From contig JAJZGG010000003.1 in the NCBI GenBank assembly GCA_021804965.1, positions 1 to 64,000 on the forward strand: DNA of 64,000 nucleotides. Direction: 5' to 3'. The position numbers and the translations under genes are program-made. Origin of the DNA: Acidobacteriota bacterium. GTDB lineage: Bacteria; Acidobacteriota; Terriglobia; Terriglobales; Acidobacteriaceae. The notes under the pieces were generated by a model. The model was not told the origin of the DNA, ran no database searches, and saw only the letters and a program-made list of their open reading frames with translations. Shown here in pieces: positions 1 through 8,654 of this stretch. How positions within the stretch are numbered: position 1 is the stretch's first letter; every line of letters begins with the position of its first letter.

Positions 1-1436
1 CGGAGATTGCGCGGATCACGCAGTCGGCGGGGCTGTTTCTGGCGGCGTGGGTGGTGACGGCGGCGATGACGATCATCGGCGCGCTGTGTTACGGCGAGCT
101 GGCGGCGATGATGCCTGCGGCAGGCGGGCAGTATGTGTATCTGCGCGAGGCGCTGGGGCCGCTGTGGGGATTTCTGTATGGGTGGACGCTGTTTCTGGTG
201 ATCCAGACGGGGACGATTGCCGCGGTCTGCGTGGGGTTTGGCAAGTTTCTGGGGGTGTTTTTCCCGGGCATTTCCAGCAGCCACTGGCTGTGGCACATTG
301 CGCATGTGCCGGTGGTGCAGGTGGGGCCGGTGGCGCTGGGGAATATGGAGATTGGCGTGAACACGGCCAATCTGGCCGGATTGCTGCTGGTGATTCTGCT
401 GGCGGCGATCAATGCGCTGGGCGTGCGGCTGGGTGCGCTGGTACAGAACGTGTTTACGACGGCCAAGGGATTGTCCCTGCTGGCGATGGTCGCGCTGGGG
501 TTGACGGTGGGCCGGCATGCGGCGGCGATGAAGGCCAACTTTGGCGCAGGGATGGAGGCCGGCTGGACGAAGCTGCATCCGCTGGTGACCGGGGCCAACG
601 GTGCGACGACGATGGTCTCCGTGGTGGTGCTGCTGGCCGTGGTGCAGGTGGGCTCGCTGTTCTCAGCCGACGCGTGGAACAACGTAACGTTCACGGCCGG
701 CGAGGTGAAGAATCCGCAGCGGAATCTGCCGCTGTCGCTGGCGCTGGGGACCGGTTCGGTGCTGACGCTGTATTTCCTGATCTCGCTGGCGTATCTGCTG
801 GTGCTGCCGCTGCATGGGGATCCGCATGGGACGACGGTGATGGCACGCGGGATTGCCTATGCGACCGATGATCGGGTGGGGACGGCGGTGCTGGAGGCGA
901 TTTTCCCAGGCGTGGGCACGGCGCTGATGGCGCTGGCGATCCTGATCTCGGGATTCGGATGCGCGAACGGAATGACGCTGGCAGGGGCGCGCGTGTACTA
1001 TGCGATGAGTCAGGACGGTTTGTTCTTTCGGTCGGTGGGAAGACTGCACCGCAGGACCAAAACGCCGGTGGCAGGACTGGCGGTGCAGGCGGCGTGGACG
1101 GTGCTGCTATGCATCTCCGGCTCGTTTGGCCAGCTGCTGGACTACGTGATTTTTGCGGTGCTGGTCTTCTACATTCTGACGATTGCCGGGCTGATGGTGC
1201 TGCGCGTGAAGCGGCCGGATGCGGAAAGACCGTATCGGGCGGTGGGTTACCCGGTGTTGCCGGTGATCTACATCGTGATGGCCACGTGGATCTGTATCGT
1301 ATTATTGCGGTACAAGCCACAGTACACATGGCCGGGACTGGGGATCGTACTGCTGGGGATTCCTGTGTATTTTTTCTGGACGCGACGCGGCAGGGGGTTG
1401 CCGCCGAGGGAGCATCCATTGCTGGAAAATTGTTGA
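1..1436 (+). CDS. APC-superfamily amino acid permease, 5' end outside window
   Basis: Predicted inner-membrane amino acid (or amine) transporter. The reading frame is already open at base 3, before the first internal Met codon at 51, so the true start lies upstream of the window and the N-terminal helices are incomplete. The visible part is almost wholly hydrophobic, with about ten membrane helices. It carries the family-typical 'PxxGGxYVYLREALG' stretch near the left edge and 'AREVKNPQRNLP'-like text (GEVKNPQRNLP) in the middle, where APC permeases have a conserved E..NP.R.iP loop. It ends 18 bp before a second permease of the same superfamily, and a GAGGAGG ribosome-binding site lies in that gap, so the two are probably cotranscribed. 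The substrate cannot be told from sequence. The family call is firm; the exact substrate is unknown. Confidence 0.9.
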   Translation, partial: EIARITQSAGLFLAAWVVTAAMTIIGALCYGELAAMMPAAGGQYVYLREALGPLWGFLYGWTLFLVIQTGTIAAVCVGFGKFLGVFFPGISSSHWLWHIAHVPVVQVGPVALGNMEIGVNTANLAGLLLVILLAAINALGVRLGALVQNVFTTAKGLSLLAMVALGLTVGRHAAAMKANFGAGMEAGWTKLHPLVTGANGATTMVSVVVLLAVVQVGSLFSADAWNNVTFTAGEVKNPQRNLPLSLALGTGSVLTLYFLISLAYLLVLPLHGDPHGTTVMARGIAYATDDRVGTAVLEAIFPGVGTALMALAILISGFGCANGMTLAGARVYYAMSQDGLFFRSVGRLHRRTKTPVAGLAVQAAWTVLLCISGSFGQLLDYVIFAVLVFYILTIAGLMVLRVKRPDAERPYRAVGYPVLPVIYIVMATWICIVLLRYKPQYTWPGLGIVLLGIPVYFFWTRRGRGLPPREHPLLENC

Positions 1437-1454
1437 GGAGGAACTGACTCATCT

Positions 1455-2969
1455 ATGGCGAGTCTGTGGAAGATCAAGCCGCTTGCGCTGCTGCACCAGG
1501 AGGCGCAGGAAGAAGGCGAACATACACTGAAGCGATCCCTGGGCGCACTGAACCTGATCATGCTGGGGATTGGCGCGATTATCGGGGCGGGCATCTTTGT
1601 GCTGACCGGCCAGGCCGCAGCCAGGCATGCCGGGCCGGCCGTGGCGCTGAGCTTTGTGCTGGCCGGGATCACCTGCGCGTTTGCCGGATTGTGCTACGCG
1701 GAGTTTGCCTCGATTATCCCGATTGCCGGCTCGGCCTACACCTATGGCTACGCGACGCTGGGCGAGTTTGTGGCGTGGATCATTGGCTGGGACCTGGTGC
1801 TGGAGTATGCCTTTGGCGCGGCAACCGTGGCCTCCGGATGGGCCGGGTACTTCAACAGCTTTCTGCAGCAGCTGCACATCTACATTCCGCCGCAACTGAC
1901 GGCAACCACCGGGACAGTGCTGGTCTTCTATCAACAGCAGTGGACCCCGCTGATGAGCCTGCCGCCGGGCGTGAGTGATGCGGGATTGCCGCATGTGACG
2001 GGCCTGTTCAACCTGATTGCGATTGTGGCCATTCTGCTGGTGACGACCATCCTGGTGGTGGGCATTCAGGAGTCGGCCTCGCTGAATACGATAATCGTGA
2101 TCGTGAAGCTGGCCATTGTGGGCGTGTTCATCGTGGTTGGTGTCTACTTCCTGATGAAGCATCCGCAGGTGGCGCATGCGAACTGGCATCCGTTCATTCC
2201 GCCACGCGATTCCCACGGGAACTTTGGCGTGATGGGCATTGCAGCCGGTGCGGCCTCGATCTTTTTCTCCTACATCGGATTCGATGCGGTATCGACGGCG
2301 GCACAGGAGGCGAAGAATCCGCAGCGGGATATGCCGATCGGCATTCTGGGATCGCTGGTCATCTGCACGCTGCTCTACATTGTGGTGTCCACGATTCTGA
2401 CCGGGCTGGTGAACTACCGCTCGCTGGATGTGGCCGCTCCGGTGGCGTTTGGCATTGATGCAACCGGAGTCTCCTGGGGGTCGATGCTGGTGAAGATTGG
2501 CGCGATCTTTGGGCTGGGCACGGTGATGCTGGTGATGTTGCTGGGCCAGTCGCGGGTCTTCTTCTCGATGTCGCGGGATGGTCTGCTGCCGAAGTGGGCC
2601 TCGGAGATTCATCCCAAGTTCCGTACGCCGTGGAAGTCCACGATCATTGTGGGGCTGGTGGTTGCCCTGATGCCGGCGTTTCTGCCGATTGATCGGCTGA
2701 GCGAGCTGGTGAATATCGGCACGCTGCTTGCCTTCATGATCGTCTGCACCGGTGTGTGGATTCTGCGGGTGCGGCATCCGGAGATGCATCGGCCGTTCAA
2801 GACGCCGCTGGTGCCGTTTGTGCCGATCATGGGCATTCTGACGGCGCTTTTCCTGATGGTGCAACTGCCGCGGATCACGTGGATTGTGATGCTGAGCTGG
2901 CTGGTGGTGGGACTGGTGATCTACTTCAGCTACTCCATCAAGCACAGCCGCGTGCAGAAGATGGGCTAG
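1455..2969 (+). CDS. APC-superfamily cationic amino acid transporter-like permease
   Basis: 504-residue inner-membrane permease with about 12 hydrophobic segments, the usual length of the CAT/YfnA-like branch of the APC superfamily. Recognisable motifs are the first-helix 'GIGAIIGAGIFVLTG' (substrate-binding unwound helix, residues ~36-50), 'AFAGLCYAEFASIIPIAGSAYTY' split over helices 2-3, and 'FSYIGFDAVSTAAQEAKNPQRD' around helix 6-7. The cytoplasmic N-terminus (residues 1-30) is charged. It follows the upstream permease by 18 bp and is followed by a strong hairpin terminator at 2989-3030, so it closes that transcription unit. It probably imports or exchanges amino acids; CAT-like members often take cationic amino acids, but that is family knowledge and not visible here. 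Confidence 0.93.
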   Translation: MASLWKIKPLALLHQEAQEEGEHTLKRSLGALNLIMLGIGAIIGAGIFVLTGQAAARHAGPAVALSFVLAGITCAFAGLCYAEFASIIPIAGSAYTYGYATLGEFVAWIIGWDLVLEYAFGAATVASGWAGYFNSFLQQLHIYIPPQLTATTGTVLVFYQQQWTPLMSLPPGVSDAGLPHVTGLFNLIAIVAILLVTTILVVGIQESASLNTIIVIVKLAIVGVFIVVGVYFLMKHPQVAHANWHPFIPPRDSHGNFGVMGIAAGAASIFFSYIGFDAVSTAAQEAKNPQRDMPIGILGSLVICTLLYIVVSTILTGLVNYRSLDVAAPVAFGIDATGVSWGSMLVKIGAIFGLGTVMLVMLLGQSRVFFSMSRDGLLPKWASEIHPKFRTPWKSTIIVGLVVALMPAFLPIDRLSELVNIGTLLAFMIVCTGVWILRVRHPEMHRPFKTPLVPFVPIMGILTALFLMVQLPRITWIVMLSWLVVGLVIYFSYSIKHSRVQKMG

Positions 2970-2988
2970 CGGGACTGAGTCCCGAGAC

Positions 2989-3030
2989 AGCGAAGGCCGC
3001 GGAGCAATCTCCGCGGCCTTCGCTCTTTGG
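2989..3030 (+). terminator. Rho-independent-type terminator after the permease pair
   Basis: A perfect 16-bp stem (2989-3004 pairs with 3009-3024) closes on the tetraloop CAAT and starts 19 bp after the stop codon of the second permease. The stem is GC-rich (core GGCCGCGGAG). The trailing T-run is weak (CTTT). The hairpin is certain; its use as terminator is inferred from its place. Confidence 0.85.
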
Positions 3031-3043
3031 ACTGGGAATCACT

Positions 3044-3330
3044 CTAGGGCCTGTTCACACTTCTGGGATGGCGGCGACGGGAGGCCATTTTGCCCAGATC
3101 AAGCAGCGAGGAGTGACAGATACCGGGCGTAGTCCATTTCCAGGCTATGGGGCGACGAGCGACGCAGAGATGGGGAAAATGGCCCCCGTCCCTTCGGGTT
3201 GCGGGGAAAATCCGACCATACTTCGTTGTCGTCCTCAGCAGTGGGGCCGCCACAGCCTTCGGACTCCGCCTCGTCTGGCCGGATTTTCCCTCGCAACGCC
3301 GTCCACCCCAGAAGTGTTAACAGGCCCTAG
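3044..3330. mobile_element. MITE-like non-autonomous element with 24-bp terminal inverted repeats
   Basis: Bases 3044-3067 and 3307-3330 are inverted copies of each other over 24 bp with one mismatch. Each begins CTAGGGCCTGTT and continues ACACTTCTGGG. The 287-bp interval has no credible gene. Its inside is itself built of inverted segments: GGCCATTTTGCCC near 3083 pairs with GGGGAAAATGGCC near 3172, and GGGGAAAATCCG near 3203 pairs with CCGGATTTTCCC near 3280, so the RNA or single strand could fold into two large arms. The CTAG ends suggest a TA-type or CTAG target. No transposase is present, so any movement would need one from elsewhere. Bases 3331-3427, between the element and the next gene, show nothing notable. 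Confidence 0.75.
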
Positions 3331-3427
3331 GATGACGAGTAATAGAGTGTAGCCATTTTCATAATGACTTCGGGCGCACAGGACCTGGGATGCGGCGGAT
3401 AAGTGATGTTAGGGGGAGAATTCCGCG

Positions 3428-3934
3428 TTATTTCTGAAGAAGTGTGTGAATTTGCTGGTCCAGAAGAGTAGCCGTGAGCTCACCACGATAGATCTCGCGT
3501 ACAATTCCGCGCTGATCCACAAAGATGGTCAATGGAAGTCCACGCTGAACATCAAAAGCCTCTTCCATGTCTTCGGGAACAAAATACTGCGGATAGCTTG
3601 CGTTTTCCAGCGCAAGGTCACGACGAACAATCTCTTTGCGCGGAGTGTCGACAATCATGCCGAGGACCTTGACTCCCTGCTTCCGATAACGCTGAGATGC
3701 TCGATCCAGCACGCTCATGTCCTCCAGACAGGGCGTGCACCAGGTGGCCCAGAAACTGAGGATGAGGGGGTGGCCGTGGAGGGTTGCAGCACGAAGTTTT
3801 GCACCTTCGGTGGAAGTGACCATGAAGTGCGGCATGGGTTCACCTACCGTGCATGTTTGCGCCTCCCGCACGGCTCCCTGAGAACAGAGAGCCATGCTGA
3901 AGGCAGTGAGGACTGCGATGAGTGTTTTGAACAT
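3428..3934 (-). CDS. TlpA/ResA-type thiol-disulfide oxidoreductase, exported
   Basis: 168-residue thioredoxin-fold protein that should act outside the cytoplasmic membrane in thiol reduction, often linked to cytochrome c or copper-site assembly. Residues 1-20 form a signal peptide (MFKTLIAVLTAFSMALCSQG). The active site is WCTPC (Cys66, Cys69) in the context FWATWCTPC, and the cis-proline region is 'GLPLTIFVDQRG'. The start chosen is the ATG at 3934, preceded by AGGA that overlaps the stop codon of the upstream gene; a longer reading frame to 3982 would overlap that gene and spoil the signal peptide. It is the last gene of the multicopper oxidase/SCO cluster, 4 bp behind its neighbour, so a role in maintaining copper-binding cysteines is plausible. 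The fold is sure; its redox partner is unknown. Confidence 0.87.
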   Translation of the reverse strand: MFKTLIAVLTAFSMALCSQGAVREAQTCTVGEPMPHFMVTSTEGAKLRAATLHGHPLILSFWATWCTPCLEDMSVLDRASQRYRKQGVKVLGMIVDTPRKEIVRRDLALENASYPQYFVPEDMEEAFDVQRGLPLTIFVDQRGIVREIYRGELTATLLDQQIHTLLQK

Positions 3935-3938
3935 GATC

Positions 3939-5540
3939 CTAGTGAATGGAAAAGATGTTGAGTTCGTGATGCAGTGGATCAAACTGATAGATTTTCAGTC
4001 TTGCTGACGGATCCAGGTTCAGCGTGAGAGCAACCTTGTGCAAGCCCGGCGTTCCGTTGGATGCAACAGGAGGAACATTAATCAATCCCCAGGGACCACC
4101 CGCGTTGATCCACCACCAGTTTCTTCCAAAGGAGAAGGTACACCCGTCGCTGGCCGCCTTGGTTGGATCGGGATCGTAGCCGGACTGGAACTGATTTTCC
4201 CAACCACGTGACCCACCAAAGTCCACGTTCATGTAACTGTGCATGAAGTGGTCGCCATTGAGAAGTGTGATGTGGAGTGTCTGTCCCCGCTTGGTCCACT
4301 GCGGAAGCTTGGTGACATTACCGTAGATTTCATTGTTCACATAGAACAGCGTAACGTCAGCATTGGGATCAGCCTGTACGCCACGCGGCAGATGGGTGCG
4401 ATCCTGAAAATCATCTTCCGAAAGCAGTGCATCCTTCATGAGTGCCACGATTTGCTTCCCACTGGTTGCAGTCAAGGCAGCTTTCAGATCCGACCACATG
4501 ATCTTCTCCGGAGCCAGTTCTCCAAGCTGAGCAATGGCTGTTGCCTGTGCCTGGGGATTAATGCGTGGCGCAGCACCGAAGGTTGAAATCTCCCACTGGG
4601 CAAGGCTTTGTCCTGCGAGGACTTTGCGCGCATTCTCATTGACCTGGACCCGGGGCGGATGGACGCGCCAGCCCCAGGTATAGACAAGATTGAAGTACTT
4701 GGGGGAAGACATCTTGATGCTGAATACGTAGCGGTTGCCCTCCTTCATGGGATAAAAGGTTCCATCCATTCCCACATTTGGCGAACCGTAGCCGGTGCCT
4801 GTTGGAGGCGGAGTATCGAAATACATGATGTAATTGGAAAAATCATCCTCGCCACCATGCAGCACATCCACGGTATACGTGATGGTCCACGTAATGTCTG
4901 CGGGGGCTGAGGATGTGTAGCGATAGTCGATTGCACTGGGATCAATCAGAGCTGTATCGGACATGATATGGCTGTCAAACCAGATCTGATGCACATTCAC
5001 ATTGCCACCAATCATCTTGCCATTTGCATCATAGATGGGCTGCACGGCCTTGATGCGCTCCGGGGCGGTGTAATTCAGGAGCGAGAATCCGTTATAGGTT
5101 GGACTGTCCGACAGTGGATCGCCCTCAAGGATGGAAATTCCTCGCTGAATCAAGGCCGGATTTTTCCTTTTCCCCTTTGAGGCATCCCGCATGACCGTCT
5201 TGAAGATATGGTCAAGTTCCTGGCTTGGAGAGTTTGGATCAATGTGACTGACAACCGGAGGCGTCATAAGATTGAACGGAATTCCGGGCATGGATGGCAG
5301 AGTATTTGGCATCATCGTACCAGTGCTGTCAAACGCATTGGAGAACTGGGTCATCAGAAAGTTTTGTCCCGGAGGTAATGGACTAGGCTTGGTAACCACA
5401 GTCGTCGTTATTCCGTCCGGAGAAAGAGTCTGAATGGAAGGTCCAGGCAGCGGTTGCGGATGCGGATCCTGAGCATAAGCGCAGGTGGCCAATAGCAGCA
5501 ACGCCGCGGTAGCAGCGCATTTCATGAAATGACTCCTCAT
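3939..5540 (-). CDS. Large secreted protein of unknown function in copper/redox cluster
   Basis: 533 residues. I do not recognise the family. A clear signal peptide (residues 1-24, ending CAYAQ) is followed by a proline-rich stretch (DPHPQPLPGPS). The body is rich in aromatic residues and looks like beta-structure; Trp/His/Tyr-rich segments include VHQIWFDSH, YTWGWRVHPP, NGDHFMHSYMNVDFGG and FGRNWWWINAGG. The last 130 residues recall a cupredoxin-like or carbohydrate-binding beta-sandwich, but no copper-ligand motif is complete. The start at 5540 has a strong AAGGAG 8 bases upstream; the longer frame to 5609 overlaps the SCO gene and was rejected. It lies 4 bp after the SCO gene and 4 bp before the TlpA gene, so it belongs to that operon and probably works with the exported oxidase as an extracytoplasmic partner. 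That role is inference from position only. Confidence 0.85.
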   Translation of the reverse strand: MRSHFMKCAATAALLLLATCAYAQDPHPQPLPGPSIQTLSPDGITTTVVTKPSPLPPGQNFLMTQFSNAFDSTGTMMPNTLPSMPGIPFNLMTPPVVSHIDPNSPSQELDHIFKTVMRDASKGKRKNPALIQRGISILEGDPLSDSPTYNGFSLLNYTAPERIKAVQPIYDANGKMIGGNVNVHQIWFDSHIMSDTALIDPSAIDYRYTSSAPADITWTITYTVDVLHGGEDDFSNYIMYFDTPPPTGTGYGSPNVGMDGTFYPMKEGNRYVFSIKMSSPKYFNLVYTWGWRVHPPRVQVNENARKVLAGQSLAQWEISTFGAAPRINPQAQATAIAQLGELAPEKIMWSDLKAALTATSGKQIVALMKDALLSEDDFQDRTHLPRGVQADPNADVTLFYVNNEIYGNVTKLPQWTKRGQTLHITLLNGDHFMHSYMNVDFGGSRGWENQFQSGYDPDPTKAASDGCTFSFGRNWWWINAGGPWGLINVPPVASNGTPGLHKVALTLNLDPSARLKIYQFDPLHHELNIFSIH

Positions 5541-5544
5541 CTGT

Positions 5545-6207
5545 TCAGCTCCTTTTCGCAGTCGGATTCGGCAGGATTGGACTTCCCTGCGGGTGACGTG
5601 GGGGCTCAAGGAAACTCATCCGACGCAGGATTTCTTCTGGACGCGTGATTCCCGGACAGCCTGCCCAGCGATTCAGCCGCTCGTTGCCATAGCGCAAGAG
5701 GCCGGTGTGCGCGCTCTTCAGCTTGTCGAGAACCGGATCCGGATCCGTGAATTTCAACTGCTTGCGGAGCTTCTCCATGGTTGCAGCATCGGAGGTGAGC
5801 AGTTGCCATCCTGTGCCGACTCCCATTCGTTCGGCATAGGCACGCAGGACGCGTGGCGTGTCATGATCGGCATCCAGCGTGAGGGAGTACATGAAGATAT
5901 CCTTGCCCACACGTGGTCCAAGCATGGTGTGCAGCTTGACGAGGTTCCCCATGAGGATGGGGCACAACTCGTCACAACTGGTGTAGAAGAAGTTGATGGT
6001 GACGATCTTGCCTTTGACCAGATCGTTATACAAGCGCTGCCGCTCACCAAACTGATTCATCACAACCGTATCGGGAATCAGCTGTGCGGAAGGCCCTGCT
6101 GGAGCGTGCGAGCAGACAGCCTGCCTGCTGGCTGCTCCTGCTGCCACAGTTGGCAGAAATGCCGCACCGGCTCCGATTGACTTCAAGAGTTCTCTGCGAG
6201 TTGCCAT
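5545..6207 (-). CDS. SCO1/SenC-family copper chaperone-like protein, Tat signal
   Basis: 220 residues. Family role: periplasmic thioredoxin-fold copper carrier for cuproenzyme maturation. The N-terminus has a Tat-like signal (TRRELLKSIGAGAAF, residues 3-17). The SCO copper motif CxxxC is present as FFYTSCDELCPIL (Cys78, Cys82), and a candidate third ligand His167 sits in KSAHTGLL. The 'LDADHDTPRVL' segment (residues ~111-121) matches the SCO 'D.xxDTP' loop. It lies between the multicopper oxidase (37 bp upstream) and the 533-residue unknown secreted protein (4 bp downstream), which supports a role in loading copper into that oxidase. After His167 the sequence departs from classical SCO proteins, with a proline-rich tail. 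I am fairly sure of the family; the client enzyme is inferred. Confidence 0.88.
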   Translation of the reverse strand: MATRRELLKSIGAGAAFLPTVAAGAASRQAVCSHAPAGPSAQLIPDTVVMNQFGERQRLYNDLVKGKIVTINFFYTSCDELCPILMGNLVKLHTMLGPRVGKDIFMYSLTLDADHDTPRVLRAYAERMGVGTGWQLLTSDAATMEKLRKQLKFTDPDPVLDKLKSAHTGLLRYGNERLNRWAGCPGITRPEEILRRMSFLEPPRHPQGSPILPNPTAKRS

Positions 6208-6243
6208 TGCTGACGAAATCCTTTCTCTGGGGGCGAAGCCCGC

Positions 6244-7887
6244 TTAGTCGTTGCCCTGGTCACTGTCATCAAATTCATTGGCCACCGAATCCCAGCGGAT
6301 CATCATGGCGTGATCTTCGTGAACAATGTTGTGGCAGTGCATGACGTAGTGACCCTGGAAGTCGCGAAATTGCATGAAGATCTGAATTTCATCCTTCGGG
6401 CCGAGCCAGACGACATCCTTGCGGCCGTAATCATTGCTTCCCGGCTGGATGGGCTGGCCATTGCGGCGGAGAATACGATGCTCTTCCATGTGGATGTGGA
6501 TCGGATGCGACCATCCGGTGCCCATATTGCGCAGTGTCCAAATCTCGGCAGAGTTCATCAGCGGCGCAGCATCCACACGATCCTTGTCGTAGACCTTGTC
6601 GTTGATCAGCCAGCTGCCATTGAAATAGTCAAACTCAAACAGGCGATGCCGTCGCACCGAGTTGGGATCAATCTCGGGCAGTGGAATCATGGTGGCAGGG
6701 ATCACGCTGAGATCCGGCTTGCGAAGCGTCTTGACGACATCGAAGCGCATGACCGGATCGCCCGGATTCATGTACTGTATGGGGATCTCCGGCCCGCGTC
6801 CGCTGATCTGGTAGAGGATATTGGTGAGCGTGACCGAGGAGCCGAAAGGAACCTGTGAAAAGTCCACGATCACATCCACACGCTGCGCCATGGCAAGCGG
6901 AATGTTGGTTGGGGAATAGGGCTCCGGCAGGAGATTTCCGTCACTGGAAAGCACGACCGGCTGCACGTTATCGAACTGCAGCGTGAGGAAGCGCGAGGGG
7001 CAGCTGTTTACGAACCGCAACCTGTACTTTCTCGGCTCAACCTGAAAGTACGGTGTGACGATGCCATTAACGGTCATCTTGTCGCCTAGAACGCCATCGG
7101 TGTTAAAAATGTCCAAGTACAGCTCGCCATTGCTGTCGAAGGCTCGATCCATCAACAGAAGCGGAACGTCGTAGTCACCGCTTGGCAGATGGAATGCATT
7201 TGGATTCGGATCGTGTTCATCGCCGGAGTCAAACTCGTTATAGAGGATGTAGGAACCGTACAGACCCTTGTATACATTGGCGGCCGTGTAGTCATCCATG
7301 TGGTCGTGATACCAGAGCGTGGCCAGCATCTCTCGCCAGTCATTGCCGGCGGGAAAGTTTGCATAGTGATGATCGTGGTAGTAGCCGGAATCGACGTAGT
7401 CGTCGGGAAATCCGTCACTTTCCGCTGCGGCATGCATGTTATGCAGGTGGGTCGTAATGGATGGCGTAGCAAATCCGGAGTGGTTTGCCGGCAGTTTGTT
7501 GTTCATGCGAACAAGGATGGGTTCGCCATAGCGGGCAACAATCATGGGGCCGGGACTGCTGCCCTGATATCCCCAGACCAGGCTCTTGGGCAACTGGGGA
7601 TGAAACTGCCAGGGGAATTCCGTGATTTCGAAGTTATAAAACTTCTTTGGCGGGTACTGGTTATACAACTGATGGTTAGCCGGAATTGGCGGCGGATAGA
7701 GTTTCGATACAGGCTGCGCTTTGGGAAGGATGTACAGCGGGCTCACGAAGGGCGTGGTCGCTGGGCTGGTGGTGGGGAGCGGATCAATTTCTGCAGTACA
7801 GATCTGGGCATGCGCAGCATAGGGCTTGAGTGCAAGCCCGCTGCCTCCAAGCGCAACAAACTTTAACACCTCGCGGCGTCGAGTCAT
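6244..7887 (-). CDS. Tat-exported multicopper oxidase (CotA/bilirubin-oxidase-like)
   Basis: 547 residues, typical length of a three-cupredoxin-domain multicopper oxidase that couples one-electron oxidation of a substrate to O2 reduction to water. A Tat signal occupies residues 1-27 (TRRREVLKF... ending AHA). All four copper-ligand blocks are visible: HLHNMH (~147-152), WYHDHMD (~192-198), HPIHIHMEEH (~455) and HCHNIVHEDHAMM (~520), the last giving the type-1 copper Cys, His and an axial Met. It resembles bilirubin oxidase/CotA more than CueO because no Met-rich insert is seen. It heads the cluster SCO, unknown secreted protein, TlpA on the same strand, and an AraC-type regulator gene lies just upstream, also on the same strand. 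Substrate could be metal ions, phenolics or bilirubin-like compounds; sequence does not decide. Confidence 0.94.
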   Translation of the reverse strand: MTRRREVLKFVALGGSGLALKPYAAHAQICTAEIDPLPTTSPATTPFVSPLYILPKAQPVSKLYPPPIPANHQLYNQYPPKKFYNFEITEFPWQFHPQLPKSLVWGYQGSSPGPMIVARYGEPILVRMNNKLPANHSGFATPSITTHLHNMHAAAESDGFPDDYVDSGYYHDHHYANFPAGNDWREMLATLWYHDHMDDYTAANVYKGLYGSYILYNEFDSGDEHDPNPNAFHLPSGDYDVPLLLMDRAFDSNGELYLDIFNTDGVLGDKMTVNGIVTPYFQVEPRKYRLRFVNSCPSRFLTLQFDNVQPVVLSSDGNLLPEPYSPTNIPLAMAQRVDVIVDFSQVPFGSSVTLTNILYQISGRGPEIPIQYMNPGDPVMRFDVVKTLRKPDLSVIPATMIPLPEIDPNSVRRHRLFEFDYFNGSWLINDKVYDKDRVDAAPLMNSAEIWTLRNMGTGWSHPIHIHMEEHRILRRNGQPIQPGSNDYGRKDVVWLGPKDEIQIFMQFRDFQGHYVMHCHNIVHEDHAMMIRWDSVANEFDDSDQGND

Positions 7888-8071
7888 ACAACCTCCAGTG
7901 AATCGGGCAAAGGGAATACTGTTGTTCCATCAAAGCTTCGAGTGGGGATCTCGATCGATGACAGAATGATGGGAGCCAGAGCACAGTTATCCGCGGAACG
8001 GAAAATAGAAGCATGAAATTCCAGGCTGCGGATGACTGCAGAGAATTGTGACATGCAGTGGGAGCAAATGC

Positions 8072-8101
8072 TATTGGCGAAATCTGCTATTTATTGGCGA
8101 A
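8072..8101. repeat. Direct repeat TATTGGCGAA, 20-bp spacing, upstream of oxidase operon
   Basis: TATTGGCGAA occurs at 8072 and again at 8092, exactly 20 bp (two helical turns) apart, between the AraC-type gene and the multicopper oxidase. The second copy runs into the last codons of the AraC gene. Direct repeats on one face of the helix are the usual form of AraC-family sites, so this could be the regulator's operator. Sequence is seen; the role is inferred. Confidence 0.4.
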
Positions 8102-8533
8102 TTTAACTTTGCGCTGAAGTTGACGATGGCGGCAGGGAGCTACTCCATAGAAACGTCTGTAATCCCTCACAAAATGACTCACATCGGGAGCTCCGACTAA
8201 GGCAGCCACTTCCTTGATGCGCAGCAGACTCCCTGTGATCAGATCGTGGGCCCGCTGCATTCGACGTATGCGGATATAGGTGTGGAAAGGCATGGCCGTA
8301 CCCTGCTTGAAGAGATGACGCAAACGGGAGACGGACAGGTTCACCTTTTCTGCAGCAGCTTCAATGGTCACCTCCTGCGGAGTTGCATGATCGATGAACT
8401 CAAGAACTGCGAGAATTCTCGGATCGGGATCATAGGACAACTTGCAGATTTCCAGCGGATCGCAAGGCGACACTGCAGCATCCGCTTCTGACTTCCGCCG
8501 ATTATCGATCTCGGATTCCAGTACAGTTTGCAC
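8087..8533 (-). CDS. AraC-family transcriptional regulator (DNA-binding domain only)
   Basis: 148 residues. The last ~100 residues form an AraC/XylS double helix-turn-helix: first helix set 'VTIEAAAEKVNLSVSRLRHLFKQ', then 'IRRMQRAHDLITGSLLRIKEVAALVGAPDVSHFVRDYRRFYGVAP'. The final HTH and GxxP..hR signature are normal. The N-terminal ~48 residues are too short for a cupin or other sensing domain, so ligand sensing, if any, needs a different mechanism or partner. Upstream of the multicopper oxidase operon and transcribed toward it (199-bp gap), it is the natural candidate regulator of that operon. The start at 8533 is the only reasonable Met before the conserved part; the initiation signal is weak. 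Confidence 0.86.
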   Translation of the reverse strand: MQTVLESEIDNRRKSEADAAVSPCDPLEICKLSYDPDPRILAVLEFIDHATPQEVTIEAAAEKVNLSVSRLRHLFKQGTAMPFHTYIRIRRMQRAHDLITGSLLRIKEVAALVGAPDVSHFVRDYRRFYGVAPCRHRQLQRKVKFANK

Positions 8534-8654
8534 GATCCCTCTTTTGACTGAACCAGGGTTGTGTCCCCGGCAAGCATTTGCAGGATTACCATTGACACCG
8601 TATGCTCACCCCATTCCGGCTGGCGGACAATTCCGCTTGCAGAAGCTGGCATCC

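Noticed and set aside
1449-2945. 498-residue open frame on the minus strand
   Set aside because: It is a shadow of the plus-strand permease: His/Arg/Gln-rich, no domain, no ribosome-binding site.
3044-3253. Short open frames inside the MITE-like element
   Set aside because: They follow from its inverted repeats; no start signals and no transposase features.
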